Shown here piece after piece: positions 1-7,689 of a stretch of 27,214 nucleotides of DNA. The stretch comes from Mobilitalea sp. (GTDB lineage: Bacteria > Bacillota_A > Clostridia > Lachnospirales > Lachnospiraceae). A program made the position numbers and the translations under genes. Location of the stretch: positions 1 to 27,214 of the forward strand of contig JARKQP010000392.1 in assembly GCA_029974875.1 (NCBI GenBank). Direction: 5' to 3'. Each line of letters starts with the position of its first letter. Position 1 is the first letter of the stretch. The notes under the pieces were generated by a model. It was not told the DNA's origin, searched no databases, and saw nothing but the letters and a program-made list of their open reading frames with translations.

Positions 1-385
1 TGCATACTCCGCCGGACAGGTTTCCCTGGTATGCCCTGATTTCCCTGCCAATGGCCTGTCCGATCTTTTGCTCCAGCTTACGGTCAAAGGTGGCGCCCCT
101 TAGCATAGTTACGGGAAAGCAGGTGCTTTGTCCAGTCCCGCAGGCCACACCGCGGGGGCCATCGCAAAACAGCACTGGAGGTATCCCCTTCCCTTCGATT
201 CCTCCCGCTGGAATCGGCGTCATATTATAATGATGGTTCTCCGGGTCTGCAATAAACTCCTGGTACATATCATCAACAGTCATATTGCCTCCCATCAAGC
301 TAACCTTTTCTTCCAAGGTCAGCCCCTGGAGTATCTCCTTTGCCTGCTCTGTAAAGCCCAGCCTGTATTTTTTAGAAATCCCCAT
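1..385 (-). CDS. GH3 beta-glucosidase, N-terminal part (runs off left edge)
   Basis: This is the first 128 codons of a glycoside hydrolase family 3 enzyme. I read it by translating the minus strand from the ATG at 385, which has an AGGAGAGAGG ribosome binding site. The N-terminus contains LTLEEKVSLMGG near residues 22-33 and PPVLFCDGPRGVACG near residues 71-85. The DGPRG loop is a hallmark of GH3 beta-glucosidases, where it helps form the glycone subsite. The frame stays open to the window edge. The catalytic Asp and the C-terminal domains lie outside the window. No signal peptide is present, so the enzyme should be cytoplasmic. It lies downstream of an AraC regulator on the same strand, which is the likely local controller. 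The family call is firm; the sugar specificity is not known. Confidence 0.9.
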   Translation of the reverse strand, partial: MGISKKYRLGFTEQAKEILQGLTLEEKVSLMGGNMTVDDMYQEFIADPENHHYNMTPIPAGGIEGKGIPPVLFCDGPRGVACGTGQSTCFPVTMLRGATFDRKLEQKIGQAIGREIRAYQGNLSGGVC

Positions 386-430
386 TTGCCTCTCTCCTGT
401 ATTTCATACCGTTTCGTTCTTTTTTGTTGC

Positions 431-591
431 TTATACCTTTTTCTATAGCTTTTTTCTGTATCTTTCTATGGCTTTTCCTGTATCTTTTCCTATATCTTTT
501 TCTAACCTTTTCCTATATTTTTTCCTACACCTTTTCCTATACCTTTTCCCAACCTTTTCCTCCGTCTTCTCCTACACCTTCTCGCCCAGCT
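431..591. repeat. Degenerate 12-bp tandem repeat between araC and the GH3 gene
   Basis: About a dozen imperfect units of TTTTCCTATACC (plus-strand reading) run head to tail, mostly 12 bp long with a few of 11 bp. On the transcribed minus strand the unit is purine-rich, GGTATAGGAAAA. The array begins inside the last codons of the upstream araC gene and includes that gene's TAG stop. It ends about 45 bp before the GH3 start. Confidence 0.8.
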
Positions 592-1501
592 CCACCAATA
601 ATTCCAGGGCTTCCTTCATATTGAATCCGAGGTAGCCCTGGATGTTCTTATTAACCGTGACTGCTGCACCGTATTTTCGATATTCGTTAGGCGTGACCCC
701 GGTATATTTTTTAAAGACCCGGTAGAAGGTATTTTCAGAATCAAAGCCGCATTCCTCGGATATTACATTGATTGATATCTGGGTAGATTTTAGCAGCATC
801 TGGGCAAAGTTTATTTTAAAGCTGAGAACCAGATCCTTGGCGGTCATACCGATGGAGCTTTTTAGCAGGCGGTATACTGATTTTTCACTCATTCCGATAC
901 TACGGTAAATATCTTCCAGCACGGTTTCATTTTTGAATTCCCTCTGGATGTAATCGATGATATTCGACAGCATCTCCATCTCATCCGCTTCCCGTTTATT
1001 CTCCGCATTCTGGTAGATGTCATAGGGGACCTTTTCTAATATGACCGAGGCGAGCAGGTATAAATAGCCCTTTATTTTCAAGGTCTGGGGATGGGAAGCC
1101 TCATAGGAGGATATCCCGATCTGTGTAAGTATCCGTATCACCTCACCGGCATAATCCTCCGCCGAAAACTCAGTCCCTTTGCTGTTCAGATAGTAATGAT
1201 AGGTACAATGCTCATGGTTTGGATCCGAAAGAAGGGAATGGTGCAGTTGGAGAAACAGGCAGATATTGTCCTCTTCCGTCCGGAATAGCTCATGTGCAAC
1301 ATGGGAGTTAATCAGGATCACATCCCCTGCTTCCAGCCGCGTTGATTCAGGGCCCTCACGGACCAGCAGGCTGCCCTTTAACACCAGGATCATCTCATAT
1401 TCATAATGCCAATGGAGGTCTGATTTATCAATGGACATGGCAAATACCTTCGCTGGATACTGTTTGTTTAATTCGATCGGTTCAAAAATGGAAGCATACA
1501 T
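572..1501 (-). CDS. AraC-family transcriptional regulator
   Basis: A 309-aa transcription factor with an N-terminal cupin-like sugar-sensing domain (WHYEYEMILVLKGSLLV and EAGDVILINSHVAHE in the first 80 residues) and a C-terminal AraC/XylS double helix-turn-helix domain. The second helix-turn-helix ends in the classic GFDSENTFYRVFKKYTG followed by TPNEYRKYG. I chose the ATG at 1501 because the AGAAAGG ribosome binding site lies 10 nt upstream; an in-frame ATG at 1510 has only one base between it and that site. The protein ends at a TAG inside a tandem repeat; past the stop the same frame stays open for 42 basic codons. It precedes the GH3 gene on the same strand, so a role in controlling that gene is likely. 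The ligand is unknown. Confidence 0.93.
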   Translation of the reverse strand: MYASIFEPIELNKQYPAKVFAMSIDKSDLHWHYEYEMILVLKGSLLVREGPESTRLEAGDVILINSHVAHELFRTEEDNICLFLQLHHSLLSDPNHEHCTYHYYLNSKGTEFSAEDYAGEVIRILTQIGISSYEASHPQTLKIKGYLYLLASVILEKVPYDIYQNAENKREADEMEMLSNIIDYIQREFKNETVLEDIYRSIGMSEKSVYRLLKSSIGMTAKDLVLSFKINFAQMLLKSTQISINVISEECGFDSENTFYRVFKKYTGVTPNEYRKYGAAVTVNKNIQGYLGFNMKEALELLVELGEKV

Positions 1502-1558
1502 AGACACCATGCCTTTCTTGGAATTAAAACTTCGTTACTTCTTAAGAATAGTTATATT

Positions 1559-1585
1559 CAAAAGTGATTGCCCAAAAGTGATTGC
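1559..1585. promoter_or_regulatory. Perfect 13-bp direct repeat upstream of araC (candidate operator)
   Basis: CAAAAGTGATTGC occurs at 1559-1571 and again at 1573-1585, with a 14-bp period and no mismatch. The pair lies 58 bp upstream of the chosen start of the minus-strand AraC gene and next to the promoter-like string TATAAC. Direct repeats are the usual binding arrangement for AraC-family proteins, so an autoregulatory site is plausible. Binding itself is inference. Confidence 0.45.
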
Positions 1586-2053
1586 TCTCAAGAAATCGCA
1601 CCTGAAAGCATGTTACATCCAAAAGAAAAAGTAATTATATTTAGAAATAATTGCACCAAATGTACATTGATACAATTTTATTTTACCAGAAATAACTTCA
1701 TATTGTTATCCCTTTTCGCCTTCCTCTATTGCATTTTCGGACAACCCTCTGTGTAATTATTGAAGGAACCTCATATTGATAAAAATGACCGCAGAAGACT
1801 GGAAGTGGCGTGCTACCCCCATATAGGAATTGTTATATCCAGCCACCAGGATATACTTTGCCTCTTTCACTTTATAGTATTGGTACCAGAATATTTATAT
1901 GTCTTTGGTTGTACCCATTTTAAAGATATTTCCTTTACAAATAGATATTCACTGCATCCATTAGTTTTTGCATATATTTTCCCAAAAAAAGAGTGACCTG
2001 TCCGAGCCACTGATTAATCTGCCACAAAGACTTTCTTTCTTTATATCCTGAAT

Positions 2054-2137
2054 CTATCGGATAAACCTCATTATCGGTTCCATGAACCGGCTAACCCGGC
2101 CGCCATAGGAAAACAGATTGTGATCCCTGTCACCGTT
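2054..2137 (-). pseudogene. Possible relic of a YesL-like (DUF624) membrane protein gene
   Basis: On the minus strand, 27 codons between two stops read as NLFSYGGRVSRFMEPIMRFI preceded by NGDRDH. The NLFSYGG-VSRFM string resembles the extreme N-terminus of YesL/DUF624 proteins, which commonly sit in Lpl-type sugar transport loci. No start codon or hydrophobic continuation follows, so if real it is a fragment. This is recognition from memory and could be chance. Confidence 0.22.
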
Positions 2138-2154
2138 TTATTTTCTTAAGCCAT

Positions 2155-2179
2155 GGGGCCGCCTTTCGGCGGCCCCTTT
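2155..2179. terminator. Strong hairpin downstream of the rhamnosidase gene
   Basis: GGGGCCGCC, a TTTC loop and GGCGGCCCC form a perfect 9-bp stem beginning about 6 bp past the minus-strand rhamnosidase stop. A short T tract follows on the plus strand only, so on the rhamnosidase side it is a stable 3' hairpin without a clear U run. Termination or protection of the mRNA 3' end are both possible. Confidence 0.55.
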
Positions 2180-2184
2180 AACTG

Positions 2185-4359
2185 TCATATATTACCAAAG
2201 AATGTATGTATTCCCTTTGATACTTCATAGTATTTCCCGGCAATCGTCACATATGCCTCCACAGGCGTTTCTATTTCATACCGCCATAATCCCGATACCT
2301 TTTTCCACTCGGAGCGGATCAGACCATGTCTGGTTTCCAGAGATATCTTTAACCAATCCAGACGCTCATCCGGCTTCGGTGCAACCACCACCTTTTCATA
2401 GCCAGGGAATTCCTCCATTGTCTTAATGCCTCCAGCCACACCGTATACCCAGTCGGCAACTGCACCATAAGCATAATGGTTATAGGAATTCATGTCCGCG
2501 CTCCAGAAATCCCCGTTTTCCATGATACCATCCCAATGCTCCCAGATCGTGGTAGCCCCCTTAGTGATAGGATATAACCAGGAAGGATAGCTTTCGCGCA
2601 GCAGCAAGGAATAGGCTAAATCCCCATAACCATAATCACTTAATACATGGAGCAGGTATGGAGTTCCGACAAATCCTGTTTTCAGCTGGACACCGCATTC
2701 CTTTACCATGGATGCCAGCTGATCCGCAGCGGCCTGACAATCCGGGGCTAATTTAAAATGTGCAGCAAGGACACATTCTGTCTGGGTAGAATACTCCGGA
2801 TATGCCTTTCTGAAGGCTGATACAATAGAGCCATACAATGCTTCATACTCAGAAACATCCTTTCCTAATACCTTTCCTGCCCGAACCACCAGGGAGGTAG
2901 AATAAGCGTAAAAGGCGGAGGCGATAAAATCCTCCCTGGTAGAGCCCTTGTAGCTTCCGGAGGGTGCATCCAGCCCCAGCCAGTCCCCGAAATGCTGTCC
3001 ACCAGTCCACAGATGGGCATCCCTTGTATGAGCAGTGATATAGCCCACCCATTTCTTCATGCTTTCAAATTGGGACGCAAGGATCTGGGGGTTACCGTAG
3101 GCTAAATAAATTTCCCAAGGGCAGATGGTGGAAGCATCAGCCCAGGCAGCACTGCTGTCCCCGCCCAATACATCAGGTATTACATGGCCCACGCGTCCGT
3201 CCTCTCCCTGGTCCGCAGCCAGGTCAGCCAGCCATTTCGTAAAGAACTTCTCTACATCATAATTAAGAGCCGCTGCTTTTACAAACACCTGCGCATCCCC
3301 GGTCCAGCCAAGGCGCTCATCACGTTGGGGGCAATCCGTCGGGATGTCTAGGAAGTTTCCTTTCTGTCCCCACATAATATTGTCAAACAGCTGGTTCAGC
3401 TTCGGATTGGAGCAGCTTAAATGACCGGTGCGCTTAATATCGGAATATACTACAACCGCCGTGAAGTTTTCCAGCTTTGCCGCTTCCACTCCTCCGGGAA
3501 ACTGGTCAATGCGTATGTAGCGGAAGCCAAAGAAGGTCAGCTTTGGCTTATAGGTCTGCTTGCCATCATTGCAGATATAGTGGAATTTTGCCTTGGCGCT
3601 GCGGTAATTTTCCGTATAGAAGTTGCCTTCCTTGTCAAGCACCTCCGCATGGGACAATTCAATCTCCTCACCGGACTTCGCATCCACCTCTAATTCAATA
3701 TAGCCCGTTACCTCCTGGCCAAAGTCGATTACCACCTCTCCCTTGGGAGTATGGAACATGCTCGCCCCATGGACACGTTCCTTTTCCAGAATCTCCTCCC
3801 CCTGCTGAAAAACCAAGGTATGGGAAGGGCCATCAAAGCTCTGAACCGGATTACCTTCGCCTGTTATGGCAGTAAGGGACGCATCATAGGTTTCTCCGTC
3901 GTAGATTTCTGAAAAACGGACATTACTCTCACCAAAGCTCCAGGTTTCATCCGTGATAATTGTACCGAAAGTCCCATCCTCATAATTGATTTCTAATTGG
4001 GCAAGAAGCCCTGCAGGGGATTTCTGCAGCTCCTGCTGGATCTCTGAAGCTTCCCAGCCCACCAGCCTGCTTCTGTACCAGCCCTTACCGACGGTTACAA
4101 GGAAACGGTTGTCTTCCTTAAGCTGTTCTGTCACATCATATACCTGGTACTGCAGCCTCTTATTATAGGTGGTCCAGCCGGGAGCAAGTACATACTCCCC
4201 TACCCTTTTTCCGTTCAGCTCCGCTTCATAGACACCAAGTGCCGTAATGTAGAGCTTTGCCTCCTTTACCTTTCCCTTGATAACAAAGCTTTTTGAAAAC
4301 AGGGGAGCAATATCTCCCAGGTCAAAGGATGGTTTAATCCATTGTGCCTTCCATTCCAT
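2185..4359 (-). CDS. Alpha-L-rhamnosidase, GH78
   Basis: A 724-aa enzyme that removes terminal alpha-L-rhamnose from oligosaccharides or glycosides. The N-terminus (EWKAQWIKP, then LYITALGVYEAELNGKRVGE and LAPGWTTYNKR) is the bacterial rhamnosidase N-terminal domain. A concanavalin-like region follows at roughly 190-310, then the six-hairpin (alpha/alpha)6 catalytic barrel with DCPQRDERLGWTGDAQ near 342-357. Its Glu348 matches the general acid of the family, and Glu607 in TTIWEHWDG matches the general base. A small C-terminal beta domain closes the protein. The ATG at 4359 is preferred because GGAGG lies 8 nt upstream; the in-frame ATG at 4374 overlaps that site. There is no signal peptide, so it acts in the cytoplasm on imported sugars. 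It is divergent from an AraC gene, its probable activator. Confidence 0.94.
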   Translation of the reverse strand: MEWKAQWIKPSFDLGDIAPLFSKSFVIKGKVKEAKLYITALGVYEAELNGKRVGEYVLAPGWTTYNKRLQYQVYDVTEQLKEDNRFLVTVGKGWYRSRLVGWEASEIQQELQKSPAGLLAQLEINYEDGTFGTIITDETWSFGESNVRFSEIYDGETYDASLTAITGEGNPVQSFDGPSHTLVFQQGEEILEKERVHGASMFHTPKGEVVIDFGQEVTGYIELEVDAKSGEEIELSHAEVLDKEGNFYTENYRSAKAKFHYICNDGKQTYKPKLTFFGFRYIRIDQFPGGVEAAKLENFTAVVVYSDIKRTGHLSCSNPKLNQLFDNIMWGQKGNFLDIPTDCPQRDERLGWTGDAQVFVKAAALNYDVEKFFTKWLADLAADQGEDGRVGHVIPDVLGGDSSAAWADASTICPWEIYLAYGNPQILASQFESMKKWVGYITAHTRDAHLWTGGQHFGDWLGLDAPSGSYKGSTREDFIASAFYAYSTSLVVRAGKVLGKDVSEYEALYGSIVSAFRKAYPEYSTQTECVLAAHFKLAPDCQAAADQLASMVKECGVQLKTGFVGTPYLLHVLSDYGYGDLAYSLLLRESYPSWLYPITKGATTIWEHWDGIMENGDFWSADMNSYNHYAYGAVADWVYGVAGGIKTMEEFPGYEKVVVAPKPDERLDWLKISLETRHGLIRSEWKKVSGLWRYEIETPVEAYVTIAGKYYEVSKGIHTFFGNI

Positions 4360-4377
4360 AATCAATACCTCCATTTA

Positions 4378-4421
4378 TTCTTATGATTCATACCATTTTG
4401 CTTCTTATGATTCTTATGATT
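4378..4421. promoter_or_regulatory. Triple TTCTTATGATT repeat between the rhamnosidase and araC genes
   Basis: TTCTTATGATT occurs exactly at 4378-4388, 4402-4412 and 4411-4421. The last two copies are 9 bp apart, and the first is 24 bp from the second. The third copy runs into the -35 of the plus-strand araC promoter, and all three lie just upstream of the rhamnosidase ribosome binding site. The position suits an operator that controls both genes. Confidence 0.5.
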
Positions 4422-4448
4422 GACTTTTAGCTTAACAGATTTTATTAT
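4420..4448 (+). promoter_or_regulatory. Sigma-A promoter of the second AraC gene
   Basis: TTGACT at 4420-4425 and TATTAT at 4443-4448 are separated by 17 bp. Transcription would start near 4455, leaving a leader of about 43 nt before the ATG at 4498. The -35 shares two bases with the third copy of the TTCTTATGATT repeat. Confidence 0.65.
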
Positions 4449-4497
4449 GAAATAGAACACCTGATTATCACTAAAATAGGGGGTGATTTTAACCTTT

Positions 4498-5358
4498 ATG
4501 AATACAGAATACACCATTGAGTTAAATGAAGCTACCTTAGACAATGCAGATAAGTTTGTGATAAAAACTTATTACCAGGAGGATGTGTCAACCCATAACC
4601 ATAATTTCTTTGAATTGGTCTATGTCATCGGCGGTTCGACCCTTCATACCCTGAACGGCGTCAGCGGTTCCCTGGGTCTGGGTGACTACTTTATTGTGGA
4701 TTACGGAAGCGAGCACTGCTATGCCCAGAGCAAGGATCTGACTTTAATTAACTGCCTGTTCCTGCCGGAAATTATCGATGATACCCTAAAGGGCTGCTGT
4801 TCCTTTGAAGCCCTCCTGCATGTGTGCCTGCTCCGTTATTATAAGCTGTATTTTGGAAAGACCTCTGCCAACCGGATTTTTCATGATGATGACGGGCGGG
4901 TTTTACAGCTTTTCACCGGAATGATGAAGGAATATGAGGAAAAGAAGGTGGGATATGCTGAGATCTTTCGCAGCAGGCTGCTGGAAATCTTAATCTTAAC
5001 CATGCGCAATGTAGTGGACAGCAATTCCAGTATGATAAAAAACGATACCATTCTGGAGGCAATCGGATATATTAACAGTAACTACCCCAGCCAAACATTG
5101 TTGTCCAAATTCTGCGAAGAGTATCATTACAGTCCCCAGTATATCAGCAGGAAATTTAAGCAGGAAACGGGCTTTACCATCAGTGAATACCTCCAGAAGG
5201 TAAGGATTGAGAAAAGCTGTGAGATGCTGGCGGGCAGCGATATGCCGGTTGCGGATGTCGCGGAAGCAGTGGGCTATGCGGATATAAAGTTTTTTAATGC
5301 CTTATTTAAGAGGCTGATAAAAATGTCACCGAGGGAATATCGAAGGATATCTTCGTAG
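4498..5358 (+). CDS. AraC-family regulator divergent from the rhamnosidase
   Basis: A 286-aa regulator. The N-terminal cupin-like part holds HNHNFFELVYVIGGSTLHTL, with the His residues typical of AraC effector domains, and GLGDYFIVDYGSEHCY. The C-terminal helix-turn-helix domain contains YHYSPQYISRKFKQETGFT and ends in FFNALFKRLIKMSPREYRR. I place the start at the ATG at 4498, with AGGGGGTGAT about 10 nt upstream; a GTG at 4483 lies inside that ribosome binding site. Its head-to-head arrangement with the GH78 gene suggests that it activates the rhamnosidase in response to rhamnose or a rhamnoside, as RhaS/RhaR-type proteins do. The ligand is inferred, not seen. No clear terminator follows; folT is convergent, 90 bp away. 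Confidence 0.92.
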   Translation: MNTEYTIELNEATLDNADKFVIKTYYQEDVSTHNHNFFELVYVIGGSTLHTLNGVSGSLGLGDYFIVDYGSEHCYAQSKDLTLINCLFLPEIIDDTLKGCCSFEALLHVCLLRYYKLYFGKTSANRIFHDDDGRVLQLFTGMMKEYEEKKVGYAEIFRSRLLEILILTMRNVVDSNSSMIKNDTILEAIGYINSNYPSQTLLSKFCEEYHYSPQYISRKFKQETGFTISEYLQKVRIEKSCEMLAGSDMPVADVAEAVGYADIKFFNALFKRLIKMSPREYRRISS

Positions 5359-5448
5359 ATAACTAAACAAAGTATGCTGTAATAATAAAAATTGCATAAT
5401 GAAAAATGATTATCCCTAACTGTCCAAGGGCCTCTTACTCCATACTGC

Positions 5449-5979
5449 TCAGGTTTTTGCACCTTTCGGTGATAAACTTCGATCCAGATTGGAAACCAGA
5501 TATTTCCAAACCAACTGGATCATAATAACCTGCAACGGAATTATGATGATACATTTAATAACCCTTGCAGGCAGGATAGCCATCAGGCCTTTTCCGGTAA
5601 TCATCCAGATCCATACCGAATCTATTCCCAGATTTACAAAAATTGAAATAATAACGACCGCCAGGCTGATCCTCCAAAAGCTTTTTGGTTTCTTATACAA
5701 AAGCAATCCGTAAATCACACCACCCAGGAAGGCTGTCACAGTAAATCCGGGAAAGTAAGCCCCACCGGAGGAAAAGAGTATCATACCGAGAATATCAGCC
5801 AGCGCAGCTGCTATCCCGCTGTATACCGGTCCGAACATCATGGCGGAAACCGCTACTGGCAAGAAAGTAAAGCCGATCCGCACAATTGGGGTCTGGATGG
5901 ACAGGAAGCGGGTCAGCACAACCTCCAGTGCAATAAATACCCCCATAAACACAGTAGCCCTTAAATTATATCTTTTCAC
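5449..5979 (-). CDS. folT: Folate ECF transporter substrate-binding subunit FolT
   Basis: A 176-aa integral membrane protein with about five or six hydrophobic segments. It is the S component that binds folate and joins the shared energy-coupling module EcfA-EcfA'-EcfT, which is not encoded in this window. Visible features are FMGVFIALEVVLTRFLSI near the N-terminus, RIGFTFLPVAVSAMMFGP, the segment GIAAALADILGMI, and YFPGFTVTAFLGGVIYGLLL. This pattern is typical of the folate/QueT-like S-component group. The start is the GTG at 5979, with AGGGAGG 8 nt upstream; the longer open frame to 6030 extends into the regulatory leader and should not be used. A tetrahydrofolate riboswitch in the leader independently supports the folate assignment. 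Confidence 0.92.
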   Translation of the reverse strand: MKRYNLRATVFMGVFIALEVVLTRFLSIQTPIVRIGFTFLPVAVSAMMFGPVYSGIAAALADILGMILFSSGGAYFPGFTVTAFLGGVIYGLLLYKKPKSFWRISLAVVIISIFVNLGIDSVWIWMITGKGLMAILPARVIKCIIIIPLQVIMIQLVWKYLVSNLDRSLSPKGAKT

Positions 5980-5986
5980 AAAAAAT

Positions 5987-6042
5987 ACCTCCCTTGTTCT
6001 TGATAGTAAACATGTTTTTCTGCAGTCCACAAAAAGGAAGGT
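5987..6042 (-). promoter_or_regulatory. Expression platform: ribosome binding site and its complement
   Basis: The folT ribosome binding site AAGGGAGGT (5987-5995) can pair along its whole length with ACCTTCCTT (6034-6042, minus strand), with one G-U pair. A competing stem pairs CCACCAAAGG with CCTTTTTGTGG. Its 5' arm shares bases with the last strand of riboswitch helix P1. Ligand binding would hold P1, free the complement and hide the ribosome binding site. The pairings are read directly; the switching model is inference. Confidence 0.6.
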
Positions 6043-6052
6043 ATCCTTTGGT

Positions 6053-6152
6053 GGCAGCGGATGCGGAAACAGTACCGTAAACCATTAAGATTTTTCGTCC
6101 GGGGGCAACATCCCATCCACCCGGCACTTCACGCACTGTTTCCTACTATGCC
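6053..6152 (-). promoter_or_regulatory. Tetrahydrofolate riboswitch (folT motif)
   Basis: The 100-nt minus-strand element matches the conserved THF riboswitch from memory. It has a P1 of GGCA with TGCC, then AGTAG, a P2 of GAAACAGT with ACTGTTTC, the segment GCGTGAAGTGCC, the conserved GATGGGATGTTG inside the hairpin CCGGG...CCCGG, GGACGAAAA, and the 3' block CCGCATCCGCTGCC. It lies between a sigma-A promoter and folT. The ligand is reduced folate, so folT should be turned off when THF is plentiful. Confidence 0.93.
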
Positions 6153-6185
6153 ATACTTTATGAAAATATTATTTTTTCTAACGGA

Positions 6186-6214
6186 ATTATAGCAAATATC
6201 GACAGCAACTGCAA
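6186..6214 (-). promoter_or_regulatory. Sigma-A promoter of folT
   Basis: On the minus strand, TTGCAG (6209-6214) and TATAAT (6186-6191) are separated by 17 bp. Transcription would start near 6179, about 27 nt before the riboswitch begins. Confidence 0.75.
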
Positions 6215-6293
6215 TACCGTCTTATTAGTATAACGATTGTTAATCTTCATACCTTACTACACGCATAACAATACTTATAAGAATCTATAGAGC

Positions 6294-6325
6294 AGAGCCG
6301 CCTTACGGCGACCCTATAACTTTTT
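6294..6325 (+). terminator. Weak terminator-like hairpin upstream of the third AraC gene
   Basis: AGAGCCGCC, a TTAC loop and GGCGACCCT form an imperfect 9-bp stem with two mismatches, followed five bases later by TTTTT. It resembles the GGGGCCGCC-TTTC-GGCGGCCCC hairpin at 2155 and may be a decayed relative. No plus-strand gene ends close by. Confidence 0.35.
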
Positions 6326-6423
6326 ATTACTTATGATTATTTCTGTCACTATTTAAAGAAGGTATAAATTGATTAAATCCATTTTCTCTTTGCCAAATCA
6401 CCCTAGGCCATGATATGCTATTG

Positions 6424-6429
6424 TATAAT
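6424..6429 (+). promoter_or_regulatory. -10 element of the third AraC gene
   Basis: A perfect TATAAT preceded by TTG lies 38 bp upstream of the ATG at 6462. No good -35 is visible at 16-18 bp, so the promoter may need an activator. Confidence 0.5.
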
Positions 6430-6461
6430 GACTTTTTACTGATTCTTTCGAGGTGATATTC

Positions 6462-7613
6462 ATGGAGCTAAATACGGTACTTCAATATATTAATGAGGCC
6501 ACCGGCGTTCTCATACAGTATTTTCATGAAGAGGGTGTCCAATATTATGGCGCACATCCCTTTGAACCAAATCCATCCAACCTAATTATCAAAAACGCTC
6601 TGGCTATTGGTTGTTCCCTTGGCGTTTCCCTCTCACCGGAATTTATCTTCACCGGCTTTGTCCGTATTAAGGATAGTCAGGCTTATCTTGTTATCGGACC
6701 TATGCTGGCCTCAGAATGCTCCAGGAAACAAGCGCAGAGAATATTATCCAGTATGCATCAGCCGGAAAATAAAATCGATGCTTTGCTCGAGTGGCTGACT
6801 ACCATACCTCAGGTTAACCATCATCGGTTAGTTGGCATCCTGAAGCTGATTCATTTATCGGTGAATGATACCGTATCGCAGGAGATTGTTAATATTCCGT
6901 ATTCAAATGAATTAGATCCAACCGTGTCCATAAGTAACGAACCGGAATTCATCGAACATTTCAGCCCGGAGCTTGAACGGGCACTTTTGTCGAGTATTGA
7001 ACATGGTAATGTTGCCGAGCTGGAGAAAATAGTAACCTCCTTTGAACATATGGGATCTGCCACCTTTGACCCTAACACTAAATTATTACAGGATAGAATT
7101 TTTATGGCCTCCGTGACCCTCTCCTCCAGGGCTGCAATCCAGGGCGGGCTCGATTATAATGTTGCACTCGCCATGAACGATAAATACATTGAAACCATGG
7201 AGAGATTAAATAATACTGCCGATATCCTCCTCCTTTTAAAAAAGATGTTCCTGGACTTTGCAAAGAAAGTCGCCCGGGCCAATGAATTACCTGCTAATTC
7301 CATATTAGTGAAGCAGATCACCAAGGAAATACATGCCCATCTGTACGAGAAAATAACTCCTACCTTAATTGCGGAGCACCTGAACATGAACTGTTCCTAC
7401 CTCTGTAACCATTTTAAGAAGGAAACCGGCAAAACAATAACCGAGTATATTAACCAGTTAAAAATCAATGAAAGCAAACGCTTACTAAAGAATACCCAGC
7501 TATCCCTAATTCAGATTTCAACCCAGCTGGGTTTTTCAAGCCAAAGCTATTTTCATATTGTCTTTAAAAAACAAACCGGCATGACCCCTAATGATTACCG
7601 TAACCGGGCATGA
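6462..7613 (+). CDS. AraC-family regulator with a long N-terminal sensor domain
   Basis: A 383-aa regulator with an AraC helix-turn-helix domain in the last 100 residues: IAEHLNMNCSYLCNHFKKETG, then QISTQLGFSSQSYFHIVFKKQTG and TPNDYRN. The N-terminal 270 residues lack the His-rich cupin signature of the other AraC proteins here. The region TGVLIQYFHEEGVQYYG, then FTGFVRIKDSQAYLVIGPM looks like a PAS/GAF-type or PocR-like sensor, which I cannot assign firmly. The start is the ATG at 6462 behind GAGGTGAT; an in-frame GTG at 6453 lies within that site. It has its own -10 box and its own terminator and stands alone between folT and the glycan operon. Its target cannot be told; the convergent enzyme operon is one candidate. 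Confidence 0.9.
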   Translation: MELNTVLQYINEATGVLIQYFHEEGVQYYGAHPFEPNPSNLIIKNALAIGCSLGVSLSPEFIFTGFVRIKDSQAYLVIGPMLASECSRKQAQRILSSMHQPENKIDALLEWLTTIPQVNHHRLVGILKLIHLSVNDTVSQEIVNIPYSNELDPTVSISNEPEFIEHFSPELERALLSSIEHGNVAELEKIVTSFEHMGSATFDPNTKLLQDRIFMASVTLSSRAAIQGGLDYNVALAMNDKYIETMERLNNTADILLLLKKMFLDFAKKVARANELPANSILVKQITKEIHAHLYEKITPTLIAEHLNMNCSYLCNHFKKETGKTITEYINQLKINESKRLLKNTQLSLIQISTQLGFSSQSYFHIVFKKQTGMTPNDYRNRA

Positions 7614-7689
7614 TTTCATATTGACTTTCCTCCCTCTCTTCGCCTGTTTTACAGGACATAATCTGGAGATCGTGCGACCACGTCAATTC

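Larger units (their letters stand above)
1586..2184. other. Intergenic region between the rhamnosidase and araC genes
   Basis: About 600 bp with no convincing intact gene in any frame. It is AT-rich near araC and holds the araC promoter region. Its right end carries a strong GC-rich hairpin and a short coding-like fragment, listed separately. The short open frames here have no recognisable family and no good ribosome binding site. Confidence 0.6.

Noticed and set aside
285..635. Plus-strand open frames rich in Phe, Leu and Ser over the left-end repeat
   Set aside because: They are the reverse reading of the 12-bp repeat array and of the GH3 and araC genes; they have no ribosome binding site and low-complexity composition.
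1760..1996. 78-codon plus-strand frame starting MKEPHIDKNDRRR
   Set aside because: No good ribosome binding site, no recognised domain and composition like the surrounding AT-rich noncoding DNA.
5450..5475. CACC-GAAA-GGTG hairpin as a folT terminator
   Set aside because: It lies within the last folT codons and is only 4 bp long without a T run.
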